A stretch of DNA of 64,000 bases from Candidatus Gastranaerophilales bacterium (GCA_944323985.1 CALUUP010000006.1:1-64000), one strand, 5' to 3'. Shown: positions 24,458 through 33,988, numbered from the stretch's first letter. The notes: generated by a model from the letters alone, not told the origin. Program-made: numbers and translations.

Positions 24458-25471
24458 TTATTCCAACACTGATTTTATAATGATATCAGGTCCTACCATA
24501 TCAAAATCATAAATTCTTAAATTTTTAGCTTCAGAAATTGTTGTAATACAATCCCCATCAAAACAACTTTTTCCTGAATTATCATTTAATATTTTAGGAG
24601 CAATAAATTGATAAATTTCATCAACAAGTCCTTCTTTAAGAAAAGCTCCGGCAAGAGTCCCGCCACACTCAACAAAAACATTACAAATACCTTTTTTATA
24701 TAATTGCTCCAAAACAAAGCTTAAATCCAATTGTCCATTTTTTAATGGAGTATTTTCTCTTGTCGCAATATAAATTTCGCCACTTTTTAAAATATTAGAA
24801 TTTTTATCAATTCTTGAATTTTTATCTAAAATACATTTAAACTTATGTTCCATATTAGGATTATCAGCAATTACCGTATTTGAAGAAGTTAGAATACAAT
24901 CAAAATCTTTTCTCATCTTATAAACCAAATCTCTTGATTTACTTGAAGTTATCCACTTAGAAGAGCCCGTTTTAGTAGCAATCTTACCATCCATTGTAGT
25001 TGCAGTCTTTAATACAACATATGGAAGATGTTTTGTCTGATTTTTAATAAATACACGATTTAAAAATCTTGCTTCATCTTCCAAAACCCCAAGCTTAACT
25101 TCAATCCCAGCATCTTTAAGTTTCTTTATACCATTTCCGCTAACAATAGGATTAACATCTTGCATCGCTATTACAACTTTTTTTAATTTTCTTTCAATAA
25201 TTAAGTCAACACAAGGCGGAGTTTTACCAAAATGAGAGCAAGGCTCCAAGTTTACGTATAAAATTCCACCATCTGCCTCATTATTTTTTAATTTTAGCAA
25301 AGCATCACGTTCTGCGTGATTTTTACCGTACTTTTCATGGTAACCTTTTGATACTATATTCCCATGACCGTCTAAAACAACGCAACCAACCAAAGGATTA
25401 GGTCTTGTCGCATTTTTACCCTTTTTAGCAAGGGTAAAACACATTTTCATATATTTTTCGTCTAAATCCAT
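24458..25471 (-). CDS. ribD: Bifunctional riboflavin deaminase/reductase RibD
   Basis: 337 aa. The N-terminal deaminase has the zinc ligands HAERDALL and EPCSHFGKTPPC; the C-terminal reductase has TTMDGKIATKTGSSKWITS and VECGGTLAGAFL. Together they perform the second and third steps of riboflavin synthesis from GTP. ATG 25471 (MDLDEKYMKMCF) is chosen over an upstream in-frame start because TATAAT lies six bases before it. No other rib genes or FMN riboswitch are nearby. Confidence 0.96.
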   Translation of the reverse strand: MDLDEKYMKMCFTLAKKGKNATRPNPLVGCVVLDGHGNIVSKGYHEKYGKNHAERDALLKLKNNEADGGILYVNLEPCSHFGKTPPCVDLIIERKLKKVVIAMQDVNPIVSGNGIKKLKDAGIEVKLGVLEDEARFLNRVFIKNQTKHLPYVVLKTATTMDGKIATKTGSSKWITSSKSRDLVYKMRKDFDCILTSSNTVIADNPNMEHKFKCILDKNSRIDKNSNILKSGEIYIATRENTPLKNGQLDLSFVLEQLYKKGICNVFVECGGTLAGAFLKEGLVDEIYQFIAPKILNDNSGKSCFDGDCITTISEAKNLRIYDFDMVGPDIIIKSVLE

Positions 25472-25477
25472 ACTTAC

Positions 25478-25483
25478 ATTATA
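25478..25483 (-). promoter_or_regulatory. -10 for leaderless ribD mRNA
   Basis: Minus strand TATAAT ends six bases before ATG 25471. There is no Shine-Dalgarno and no FMN element upstream. Confidence 0.5.
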
Positions 25484-25527
25484 TAGTAAGGAAAACAAAT
25501 AGTGACTATAAATTATTTAATTTTACA

Positions 25528-26115
25528 TCAATATATAATTGGATCAAAATAACCTTTTATACATTCATTTGATCTAACGCAAATTTGTATATGATTTTTC
25601 GACTTAAAACCTGCATTTGGATATAAAGGTTCACCTTCTAAAAAAGGAGCTCTGACGGTATCAAAAGGAGGCTCTTTAAATTGTTTTCTTAAATCATGAA
25701 GCAAATTTATAACTGCACAATCTAAGTCTCTTAATAATAACTCCTTACCACCTTTATTAACAGGCATCGGCCAACCAAGTTTTTCAAAAGCTTTTAAAAA
25801 TGTATAACTTTCTTTAACAAGTTTTAAGTTTTCCTCTTCGAATAAATTAAGACAATAACCAAGATCAATTATTGCACCAACAACTGCAGGTGTCTCTATT
25901 GTTTGTTTACAACGTTCTGGGTGTTTTTTTATTTGTTTTGCATAGCTTAATGCTCTATTAGGGTCATTTTCCCAAAAATAAATACCTGAACCTAGCCAAT
26001 CATAACAATTGTTAGAATGAGCTAATCTTTTCTTTCCATTTATTAAATCTAATTTTAATTTTTCATCACATCCATGAAATCCAAGTACAAAAGAAGGTAA
26101 TCTATTATATCCCAT
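25528..26115 (-). CDS. Putative ADP-ribosyltransferase-like toxin
   Basis: 195 aa. The N-terminal block (LGFHGCDEKLKLDL, then YDWLGSGIYFWENDPNRALSYA) resembles the PARP/ADP-ribosyltransferase fold, with His in FHG and Tyr in GIYF at the NAD-binding positions. The C-terminal block PPFDTVRAPFLEGEPLY and NHIQICVRSNECIKGYF is, to my memory, shared by a widespread uncharacterised family that travels with a small upstream ORF. That ORF is present here (26115-26270), overlapping by one base. A toxin-antitoxin or defence cassette is the best guess; activity is not shown by sequence alone. Confidence 0.7.
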   Translation of the reverse strand: MGYNRLPSFVLGFHGCDEKLKLDLINGKKRLAHSNNCYDWLGSGIYFWENDPNRALSYAKQIKKHPERCKQTIETPAVVGAIIDLGYCLNLFEEENLKLVKESYTFLKAFEKLGWPMPVNKGGKELLLRDLDCAVINLLHDLRKQFKEPPFDTVRAPFLEGEPLYPNAGFKSKNHIQICVRSNECIKGYFDPIIY

Positions 26116-26270
26116 TATTTATACCATTTTGTTAAACGTCCTGTTTGTGTATATATTCCAGTTTTGTGCAAAAACTCCAAAGCCTCATCTTTGTTATTGT
26201 ATAATTTCACTGAAAAGGCACGAATCTGTTTAATTTCTTCTTCTATGTTCTTTTTGACTTTAGCGTTCAT
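26115..26270 (-). CDS. Small antitoxin-like partner of the ART-like gene
   Basis: 51 aa from ATG 26270, eight bases after TAGGAG. The sequence has a basic helical N-terminus and a C-terminal segment DEALEFLHKTGIYTQTGRLTKWYK-type motif (FLxKxGIxTxxGxLxxxY). An upstream in-frame start would add residues, but the RBS decides for 26270. The stop overlaps the next ATG by one base (TAATG). Probable role: antitoxin or regulator of the downstream protein. Confidence 0.75.
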   Translation of the reverse strand: MNAKVKKNIEEEIKQIRAFSVKLYNNKDEALEFLHKTGIYTQTGRLTKWYK

Positions 26271-26292
26271 GGGTAGACTCCTATCCATGAAT

Positions 26293-26321
26293 ATTATAAC
26301 ATGTTTTTTTATATATTGCAA
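26293..26321 (-). promoter_or_regulatory. Promoter of the ART-like cassette
   Basis: Minus strand TTGCAA (26321-26316) and TATAAT (26298-26293) with a 17-nt spacer and TG two bases upstream of the -10. The transcript is RBS-led. Confidence 0.7.
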
Positions 26322-26352
26322 TTTTGTAACATATGTTTACTATTATATATGT

Positions 26353-27171
26353 CTATAAACTTAAATAATAATCCTTCAGAAGCTTCGCATCATCTTCTAT
26401 ATTAGGACTTTCACAAACAACAGCACCCTTAACATTAAAAGTTTTGAAAGCTTTCAATAAATCTTTATAATTAAAATCAGACTCTTCAAGATTTAAGTGT
26501 TTTTTCTCACCCTTATCTCCATATTCAATACCTGCAACGTGAGCGTGAAAATTATCCAAAGCATTTTGCCCTAATTCATTTCCGATTTTTTCAAATATCT
26601 GACAGAATTCATCATAAGTATTAGAAATCCCATTATAACGAGCGTGAAGATGCGAAAAATCAACACAAGGTAAAACCGTTTCAAACTCTTTTGACAAATT
26701 AATAATTTCCTCTAAATCACCCCATTGAGTACCTTTGCCTGTAGTTTCAGGTCTTACCCAAATTTTATTTTCAACTTTAGAAAGAGCGTCAGTTATAATC
26801 TTCATTTGAGATTTCACCTGATTATAAACCAAGTCTTTACTCATCCCCATATAATATGCAGCATGAAAAGTTATACTATATCCTCCAAGCTCATTTGCGA
26901 CTTGTGCCGTTTCAATAATTCTCTGAACACTTGCATCTATTTTATCTTCTTCTTTGGAATTTAAATTCACATAAAAAGGAGCATGAGCAGTAATCACCTT
27001 TTTAGAATTACTAACTGCATTACGACTTTTATCGCTAATCCTAACTCCTCGAACAAACTCTAATTCCAATCCATCTAAGCCCATTTCATTAAGAATTTGA
27101 AACCCGAGTTCATAACCTTTATTTCCGGCTTTTAAAGGAACTCCCGCTGTTAAAAAATTTAATTTATCCAT
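26353..27171 (-). CDS. nfo: Endonuclease IV-type AP endonuclease (TIM barrel)
   Basis: 272 aa. The metal-binding pattern of endonuclease IV is visible: TAHAPFYVNL, TFHAAYYMG, RPETTGKGTQWGDLEEI, CVDFSHLHAR, HAHVAGIEYGDKGEKKH and CESPNIEDDA. It cuts DNA 5' to abasic sites in base-excision repair. This is the short form seen in archaea and some bacteria. GAAGGG precedes ATG 27171. It is a single gene between the toxin cassette and the formyltransferase. Confidence 0.9.
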   Translation of the reverse strand: MDKLNFLTAGVPLKAGNKGYELGFQILNEMGLDGLELEFVRGVRISDKSRNAVSNSKKVITAHAPFYVNLNSKEEDKIDASVQRIIETAQVANELGGYSITFHAAYYMGMSKDLVYNQVKSQMKIITDALSKVENKIWVRPETTGKGTQWGDLEEIINLSKEFETVLPCVDFSHLHARYNGISNTYDEFCQIFEKIGNELGQNALDNFHAHVAGIEYGDKGEKKHLNLEESDFNYKDLLKAFKTFNVKGAVVCESPNIEDDAKLLKDYYLSL

Positions 27172-27265
27172 AATACCCTTCTAACCTTATAATATTTTTA
27201 CAAAGAAAATCTTACAATTAAGGATTTTCCTCTATATTCATTTACCCCTTTGCCCCTTTACCTAT

Positions 27266-28210
27266 TTAGCTCTTAAATTCTTCGCCAATTTTAGGATTAA
27301 CAATTCTGATAAAATCTTTACTATCACCCATAAAGAAACTTCCAAACTGCATAACAGTAGGGACAACAAGACCTTTTGCAGTAGCTATAAAAAATTTATC
27401 ATCCTCAATTTTAGCAACAGTACCAGCAGGATGTGGGACACAAAAAGCATCAGATGCTACTTCGACCTTCATAATTTTCATCATATTCCCACGAAAAGTC
27501 GTACTTGCCAATATAAATGGATTTAAAGCTCTTACAAAACGTTCAATCTCTTCTGCTGTTTTATTATAATTAATAAACAATTCTCTCTCATCCAAACCTC
27601 TACCTGAGATAAAATCCCCAACAGGCTGCTTAATTCTTGGAAGCGGTTGATTTTCATACGCTTGTAATACCTGTAAAAGCAACTCAATACCTAAAACGTT
27701 AAGTTCATTAAAAAGAGTCCCCATAGTTGCTTTAGAATGAATATGATAAGCCTTTTGAGCAATAATATCACCTGTATCAAAACTTTCATCCATAAAATGA
27801 ATAGTAACACCCGTTTCAGTTTCACCATTCATAATAACTCGTGAATAAGGATTTCCACCTCTATATTTAGGAAGCATTGACGGATGAACATTAATAAAAC
27901 CGTCTTTTGTAGACTCTAATAAAATCTTAGGAATTTTATAATTGAAAGAACATACCACAGCCACATCAATATCAAGATTTCTAATTTTTTCAATTAATTG
28001 AGGTTCATCTAATTCGTCATAATCTATATAATTTAACCTTCTTGATAAAACAAAATTTTTAAAATCATAATACATGGCATGATCTTTTTTCGGTCCAAGA
28101 ACACCTACAATATTCACTCCAGCCATCAAAAGACCATCTAACCCGATATAAGCCATATCAGGAATTCCCACAAAGAGTATTCGTTTTTTAAAGAAAGTTC
28201 TGTTAAACAT
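27266..28210 (-). CDS. fmt: Formyltransferase of the Fmt type
   Basis: 314 aa. N-terminal formyl-THF-binding domain with NVHPSMLPKYRGGNP (His and Asn of the catalytic triad) and ESFDTGDIIAQ (the Asp), and a C-terminal OB-like domain (RALNPF, then IMKVEVAS). Fmt formylates initiator Met-tRNA. The motif reads PKYRGGNP instead of the usual PRxRGAAP, so a different formyl acceptor cannot be excluded. It overlaps crcB by 8 nt in a three-gene operon. Confidence 0.75.
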   Translation of the reverse strand: MFNRTFFKKRILFVGIPDMAYIGLDGLLMAGVNIVGVLGPKKDHAMYYDFKNFVLSRRLNYIDYDELDEPQLIEKIRNLDIDVAVVCSFNYKIPKILLESTKDGFINVHPSMLPKYRGGNPYSRVIMNGETETGVTIHFMDESFDTGDIIAQKAYHIHSKATMGTLFNELNVLGIELLLQVLQAYENQPLPRIKQPVGDFISGRGLDERELFINYNKTAEEIERFVRALNPFILASTTFRGNMMKIMKVEVASDAFCVPHPAGTVAKIEDDKFFIATAKGLVVPTVMQFGSFFMGDSKDFIRIVNPKIGEEFKS

Positions 28211-28577
28211 ATTTTTTTACCAGCAATACTCCAAGTATAACGGAAATTAAGCAAATTGACAAACTTATTAAAATATAAACAACCGCTTTTGTAAAATCGC
28301 CCTGCTGTAAAAATTCAACAACCTCAAGGGAAAAAGTACTAAATGTAGTTAAACCACCACAAAAACCGGTAATTATTAAAGACTTATACACAGGATTAAT
28401 GTCACTTTTTAAAACAAAATAAGTAACGACAACACCTGCTATAAAACAACCTAAAAAATTAACCGCTAATGTATGATATGGAATATAAGCATTATCTTTT
28501 GGTATCAAGATAGAAAACAAATATCTAAGCATTGCACCAAAACCGCCGCCCAAAAATACTACAAGAAAATTTGTCAT
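28203..28577 (-). CDS. crcB: Fluoride channel CrcB/FluC
   Basis: 124 aa, four membrane helices. GGGFGAMLRYLFS, VNFLGCFIAG and GFCGGLTTFSTFSLE are the invariant Fluc motifs, including the Phe/Asn/Thr-lined pore residues. It exports fluoride as a dual-topology dimer. No fluoride riboswitch is seen upstream; it is embedded between the redox protein and the formyltransferase with 4- and 8-nt overlaps. Confidence 0.96.
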   Translation of the reverse strand: MTNFLVVFLGGGFGAMLRYLFSILIPKDNAYIPYHTLAVNFLGCFIAGVVVTYFVLKSDINPVYKSLIITGFCGGLTTFSTFSLEVVEFLQQGDFTKAVVYILISLSICLISVILGVLLVKKYV

Positions 28578-28969
28578 ACTTTCACCTTAACCAATTCTTC
28601 CAAAATTCTTGAACAATCTTCTACCATATTAGCACAATGAGCTTTTCTTTCAGAAGAACCCATTTCCATGCCTGAAGTTAAGACTCTACAACAAGTTGCC
28701 TTATGATTCTTTTTAAATTCTTCCATAAATTGCTTTGCCTTCGCTCTTGCAATTTCTTCATTACCGTTTTTATTTCCTCTACCATACAAGTAGCCTAAAA
28801 CCATTTGCGAACCTGATATTGCACCGCATAAACAACCACTGCCTAAACCTGCGCAAAAAGGAGTTGCCACAGGCAATAATTCTTCTGGAACAAGACCTGA
28901 GTCAATTGCTCCCTTTATAATACTTTCAGAACAAGAATAACCATTTAAAAAATACTCTGATGCTTTCAT
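28574..28969 (-). CDS. C_GCAxxG_C_C family redox protein
   Basis: 131 aa. The family name is spelled by its cysteines: NGYSCSESI, FCAGLGSGCLCGAISG and CCRVL, with one further Cys in AHCAN. Members are probable redox-active or metal-binding proteins often near oxidoreductases. AGAGGT precedes ATG 28969, which starts the operon with crcB and the formyltransferase. Confidence 0.88.
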   Translation of the reverse strand: MKASEYFLNGYSCSESIIKGAIDSGLVPEELLPVATPFCAGLGSGCLCGAISGSQMVLGYLYGRGNKNGNEEIARAKAKQFMEEFKKNHKATCCRVLTSGMEMGSSERKAHCANMVEDCSRILEELVKVKV

Positions 28970-29039
28970 AATTCTTACCTCTTTCGTAATTATTATATTA
29001 TCATCAAAGTATTTTTTTAACTAGAAATTTTATCTTTAA

Positions 29040-31010
29040 TTATTTTGTTTTAGAAGCTCTATTTCTCGTAACTTTTCCATATTGCTGAATTTTCGCTTCT
29101 AAAAGATGATTATAATATTTTCTTACATCTTTTGCACGATATTCAGAATTATTTTGCTTTTGTTTCTGAATTTGTTTTTCTGCATTCTCTAAAGTCGTAA
29201 TAATTTCTTTTACTTCAAACATCCTGCTTCCATCTACATTACGTTTTTTAAGTAAATAATTTACAAATTTCTTATTATTGCCATTTACCATTGTATATAA
29301 TCTCAACGCATCTTTATTGGAAGAATTAATTCTATATTTCCCAACAGCTCTATCAGCTTTTCTTGTATCCATAATAGATGCAAAAATCTCAGGTAACATT
29401 TCATATCGCATTTTTGTCGCATTCTCTATAAATGCCTCTCTTTGATTTTCAAAAGTTTTTACACCCAATTTTTGTTTTGCAAAACCCAAAATATCATTTG
29501 CAAGCATTTCTTTTTTTAATTTTCTATCAATAATTCTAGAAAACTGCGCAAGTTTAGAATCTTGTTTTTCTATAATTTCTGACTGTTTATTAATATCTTC
29601 TATTTCGTTAACAACATTTTTATCCTCAAACTTGATACCTTCAACTTCTTTTATTTTTTCATTATTAACTAATTCATTTTCTAAAACATTAATTTTAGAC
29701 TCTTTAAAATCTTTTAAATTTTGTCCTTTTAAAAGATTTTCTTTATCAGAAACTAAGTTAAATCTTAAAATATTAAACATATTCTCAAAATTTGCATACA
29801 TTATTTTCAAAGCACTTGGAGTTTTTACAAACTTATACTTTATGGCATCCTCATTATTTTTCTTAAAACGATTTAAACCAATATAAGGTTTTTCTATACC
29901 CTTTGTAATTGCTACCATTCTACTATTTTTCGGAACATAATACATTATTTTTTCAAAATTCTTATAAAATATATCTAGTTTTTTTGAAGAAACTTTTGAT
30001 AATAAATCATTTATTTCTTTTGGATTTTCAAAATATTGATTATCTTTCTTTGTTAATTTATAAATAAAACTTTTTAGATATTTTTTATCACTATCTAAAG
30101 TCTTAAATAAAATATTTAATTCATTAAAAAATTTCACATCCTGATTAAATTTTTTATAACTGGTATACGGACTATAAAAATACTCCATAATTTTTGTTCG
30201 AACTTTAACATTCTTTTTATTCGTTGAATCATACATATTTTTTATTTCATCACCAACTTGAGATGATAATTCAGTTGGGGATTGATAAAAACTCCTTTGC
30301 AAGGATTCTAAAAATTTTTTACGAGGTTCTGAATAATTATTAAGCAAATTTTTAACACTAAAATTACCAACTTCTTTAGTACTTATATTGTCTACTATAT
30401 TACTTATTGCCAATTTCTTATCAAAAAAATCTGAATTAAATTTACCTTCATTAATTAAACTATCTAATTCTTTTACCAAGTCCGGATTTTTTAAATTTAA
30501 ATTTATATAAGATTTAATTTTACTAAAATTACTTATATAAAAATCCTTATTATTAGAATTTAATAAGTTTAAAACTAAATCAGTATCAGCAGGTTGCTTA
30601 TTATTCTCTAAAAACAAGCTTATTGCCTTTACAAATTTTAAAGAATCTTTATCATTACCAGTTTTATTAAAAATTTGTTCCAAATTTTGAAAAGAAGTCT
30701 TTAAATGCCTAACGATTTCCATATGAAAATTAGTAGGTGATTTTATACAATTATATAACTTATCAACCCAATCAGCGTCACCATTATCAAAAATATTTCT
30801 GGCAGAATATTTATTTACCAATTCATTAAAAAAATTAATACGCTTTTCATTAGCCCCACGAGTTAAACTTTGCACATCAGCAAGATGGCGATTCAAAACT
30901 AAAGAAGCGTCTTCTCTTATTAAATCAAGCTTATGAGCAAACTTACGAGTTTTAAAATTTCCTATACGACCATTAAAATTTATTGACGATTGCTGATTTA
31001 TTTTCATCAT
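29040..31010 (-). CDS. Large Lys/Asn-rich protein with INFNG N-terminal tag, unknown
   Basis: 656 aa, strongly basic and helical, no signal peptide. The N-terminus (MMKINQQSSINFNGRIGNF) carries the short I-x-F-N-G tag shared with several proteins at 56-61 kb. The body consists of long charged helices (DKYLKSFIYKLTKKDN, LKIMYANFENMFNILRF) and no enzyme motif that I can see. AAGGAG lies six bases before the ATG. It sits directly downstream of nuoN but has its own RBS and likely its own expression. Function unknown. Confidence 0.75.
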   Translation of the reverse strand: MMKINQQSSINFNGRIGNFKTRKFAHKLDLIREDASLVLNRHLADVQSLTRGANEKRINFFNELVNKYSARNIFDNGDADWVDKLYNCIKSPTNFHMEIVRHLKTSFQNLEQIFNKTGNDKDSLKFVKAISLFLENNKQPADTDLVLNLLNSNNKDFYISNFSKIKSYINLNLKNPDLVKELDSLINEGKFNSDFFDKKLAISNIVDNISTKEVGNFSVKNLLNNYSEPRKKFLESLQRSFYQSPTELSSQVGDEIKNMYDSTNKKNVKVRTKIMEYFYSPYTSYKKFNQDVKFFNELNILFKTLDSDKKYLKSFIYKLTKKDNQYFENPKEINDLLSKVSSKKLDIFYKNFEKIMYYVPKNSRMVAITKGIEKPYIGLNRFKKNNEDAIKYKFVKTPSALKIMYANFENMFNILRFNLVSDKENLLKGQNLKDFKESKINVLENELVNNEKIKEVEGIKFEDKNVVNEIEDINKQSEIIEKQDSKLAQFSRIIDRKLKKEMLANDILGFAKQKLGVKTFENQREAFIENATKMRYEMLPEIFASIMDTRKADRAVGKYRINSSNKDALRLYTMVNGNNKKFVNYLLKKRNVDGSRMFEVKEIITTLENAEKQIQKQKQNNSEYRAKDVRKYYNHLLEAKIQQYGKVTRNRASKTK

Positions 31011-31078
31011 AAAATTCTCCTTTTACACTCATGAAAACTTCTAATAATATTTTTTGCTAGTGTAAAAAGATTCTATAA

Positions 31079-32512
31079 TCAAATATTATAAGCAATAAGT
31101 CTGCATAACTCGATAAATTTTTCAGGATATATTCCTATAACAATTGTAATTATAGTAGTAACAAAAAGAACAAATTTTTGAGAAAACACGTATTTTATAT
31201 TTATTACGTTATCATTTTTACTAAATTTTGAGAACAAAGGAAGTAAAATCTTTAAATAATAAAATAAAGCATACACCGTTAATAGAAGCAATATTAATAA
31301 AAACGGCACAAAAATTAAACCCGAATTTGCAATAGCCGTAAAAAGATAAATTTTAGAAATAAAACCAGAAGTAATAGGAAAACCTGCTAAAGCCAAAATT
31401 GAAATAGCATAAGCCCCTACAACCCCGTGATTTTTATGAAACAGCCCCTTAAAACTATTTACATCTTGAGAATTTTTATCCCCATATATATTTAAAAAGG
31501 CAAAAACCGATAAATTCATAAACACATAACATATTAAATAAAAAATAACAGTAGAAAGATTATAAACAGACACAAGAGAAGCTGCTAACAAAGCATAAGA
31601 ACAATTTGCGGCCGTAGAGCAAGCTAAAATAACTTTAACATTATTTTCTCTAATAGCATAAGTATTAGCCCAAAAAGCAGTAAGAAGAGTTAAAATTGCC
31701 AGAACAAAAGTAAGTTCAAAACTATTGCTTAACGGAAAGACTAAAAGTCTACAAATTATCCCAAACAATGCTAATTTAGGAATAGTAGACAAAAACGCCA
31801 AAATTGATGATTCAGAACCTTTATAAACATCTATTACCCAATTAGCAAAAGGAAAAACTGCAAGTTTTGAAATTAATCCTAAAACAATCATAATCCCAGA
31901 TATAGAATATAAAATAGAGCTTTCTTGATTCACAACATATTCATAAATTTTTGAAAAATTTATAGATCCTGTTATTCCATACAAATAAGAAACCCCAAAC
32001 AAAAATACTCCTGAAGAAATCGCCGAAGTTATCAAATATTTAAAGCTTGCTTCTTTTGAATAATAACCTTTCGATGAAGCTATTAAAAAATAAGTAGAAA
32101 AACTTAATAACTCAATTGAAATAAATAAAGTTAAAAAATCATTAGCCGAAACAATATTCATCGCAGCAAAAATTGCACTCAATAATATTGCATGAAAAGT
32201 ATAAGCATTTCTTTTGATTACTTTAACAAGATTTCTGGTTAATAAAGCAACAAAAAAACCACACACAAGAATTACAAAATGAAAAAGCAATGTATAACTA
32301 TCTGACATTATAGAATTATGGAAACCAAAATATTGAGGTTCAACTTGCACTGTAGTTAAAAGAAAAATACTCAAAAATATAGCAATAACCGAAACTAACC
32401 TAGCATACCTAAAATATCTTGGTGATAAAATCATAGAAAGAATTAATTGTAAAACAATAAAAAAACCTAAAAACATTTGTGGTAATAAAATATTAAAAAT
32501 ATCGTTAATCAT
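31079..32512 (-). CDS. nuoN: NADH-quinone oxidoreductase subunit N
   Basis: 477 aa, about 14 membrane helices, antiporter-like proton-pumping subunit. GLISKLAVFPFANWVIDVYKGS around residue 220 carries the key Lys of the proton channel. Last gene of the complex I operon; its ATG follows the nuoM stop directly. Confidence 0.95.
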   Translation of the reverse strand: MINDIFNILLPQMFLGFFIVLQLILSMILSPRYFRYARLVSVIAIFLSIFLLTTVQVEPQYFGFHNSIMSDSYTLLFHFVILVCGFFVALLTRNLVKVIKRNAYTFHAILLSAIFAAMNIVSANDFLTLFISIELLSFSTYFLIASSKGYYSKEASFKYLITSAISSGVFLFGVSYLYGITGSINFSKIYEYVVNQESSILYSISGIMIVLGLISKLAVFPFANWVIDVYKGSESSILAFLSTIPKLALFGIICRLLVFPLSNSFELTFVLAILTLLTAFWANTYAIRENNVKVILACSTAANCSYALLAASLVSVYNLSTVIFYLICYVFMNLSVFAFLNIYGDKNSQDVNSFKGLFHKNHGVVGAYAISILALAGFPITSGFISKIYLFTAIANSGLIFVPFLLILLLLTVYALFYYLKILLPLFSKFSKNDNVINIKYVFSQKFVLFVTTIITIVIGIYPEKFIELCRLIAYNI

Positions 32513-33988
32513 TTATCCTCCAACAATCATATTTAATAAAGCATTCGGATATAAACCCAAAATGATTAAACCTAATAAAACAGCAGCTAATATTACAAAT
32601 TCATGAATAGAAATATCATTAATTTTTTCAAAACCACAAGATAAATTTCCCATAAAACTATTATGTAAAAACTTAAACATATAACAAGAACTCAAAATTA
32701 AAAGCGGCAAAGAAAATATACCAATATACTTAATAACATCAGATAAATCAGAATTCAAAGCCCCAAGCATAGTAAGAATTTCACTTACAAAAGGCGCAAA
32801 TAACGGAACCCCAACCGAAGCTAAAACAATTAAAGTTGCAAAACCAAACAGTCTTGGCATATTAGAAGCAATACCGTTAATTTCATCAATATTTCTTGTT
32901 TTACATCTTAAAAAGACAATCCCTGCAACCATAAACAAACCACAAGTTACCAACGCATGTGCAACCATGTGAAACACAGAAGCTGAAAGTCCTAAAGAAT
33001 TATAAGCACAAAGTCCTAAAAGGATTAACCCCATATTAGAAATACTTGAATATGCAACAATCCTTTTTATATCCTTTTGAGCATAAGCGACAAAAGCTGT
33101 ATAAATTATATTCAAAATAGCAAAAACTGCTAAAATAGGAGCAATAACCTTAAAAGAATCTTCTAAAGTCAAATAATTAAATCTATAAATCCCATAAGCC
33201 CCTGTTTTTAATAAAATTCCCGCAAGAATCATACTCACCGGAGTTGCAGCACTGGTATGAGCATCCGGTAACCAAGTATGAAGAGGAATAATAGGAAGCT
33301 TAACTCCAAAACCTATCAAAATACAAATTGCAATAATATTTTGGATATAACCGGGCAAAGATGAAACCATAATATCAGAAAAACTTGCTGATAAGACTCC
33401 ATTTGAAACAAAATTATAATAATGTAATAATAAAATTCCCAAAAGCATAATCATGCTTCCAAAGAAAGTAAATAACACAAATTTTATACCGGCCTTTTTA
33501 GCACCATCTTCTCCCCAATTTGAAATAAGAAAGTATGCCGGAATTAATTCTAACTCCCAGAATAAAAAGAATAAAAACATATCTGCAGAAGTAAAAATTC
33601 CCAAAATTGCAGACATTAACAAAAACAACATTGCATAATAAAATTTGTGATTTTTTCTTATATTATACTTACTTGCAATTGAAGAAAGTAAAAATACAAA
33701 AGAAGTTAATACTGATAAAATCATTGAAACAGAATCAATCTTAAAAACAAATTTAATTCCTAAAGACTGAACCCAATCCATTCCGAAAAAATGTATTTCA
33801 CTAACGTAAGGATTAGCTTGATTAAAACAAGCTAACATCAATATTGAATACAAAAAATGAAAAGTAAAAACCCCTTTAGAAAAACGCCTTACTACAATTT
33901 CATTATTAGTAAACAATGGTGAAAGTAATAAAATCGAAATTACTAAAGGCATAAATATTAAAAACGGTATTGATAATAATATTTCCAT
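32513..33988 (-). CDS. nuoM: NADH-quinone oxidoreductase subunit M
   Basis: 491 aa, about 14 helices, antiporter-like subunit. FFLFWELELIPAYFLIS carries the conserved TM5 Glu, and FGVKLPIIPLHTWLPDAHTSAATPVSMILAGILLKTGAYG is the hallmark of M-type subunits (Lys, Pro and His positions intact). Ten bases after nuoL. Confidence 0.97.
   Translation of the reverse strand: MEILLSIPFLIFMPLVISILLLSPLFTNNEIVVRRFSKGVFTFHFLYSILMLACFNQANPYVSEIHFFGMDWVQSLGIKFVFKIDSVSMILSVLTSFVFLLSSIASKYNIRKNHKFYYAMLFLLMSAILGIFTSADMFLFFLFWELELIPAYFLISNWGEDGAKKAGIKFVLFTFFGSMIMLLGILLLHYYNFVSNGVLSASFSDIMVSSLPGYIQNIIAICILIGFGVKLPIIPLHTWLPDAHTSAATPVSMILAGILLKTGAYGIYRFNYLTLEDSFKVIAPILAVFAILNIIYTAFVAYAQKDIKRIVAYSSISNMGLILLGLCAYNSLGLSASVFHMVAHALVTCGLFMVAGIVFLRCKTRNIDEINGIASNMPRLFGFATLIVLASVGVPLFAPFVSEILTMLGALNSDLSDVIKYIGIFSLPLLILSSCYMFKFLHNSFMGNLSCGFEKINDISIHEFVILAAVLLGLIILGLYPNALLNMIVGG

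Noticed and set aside
25411-25445. Inverted TTTTACCC / GGGTAAAA within ribD
   Set aside because: Explained by conserved RibD codons (LAKKGKNATRPNP region); no other sign of function.
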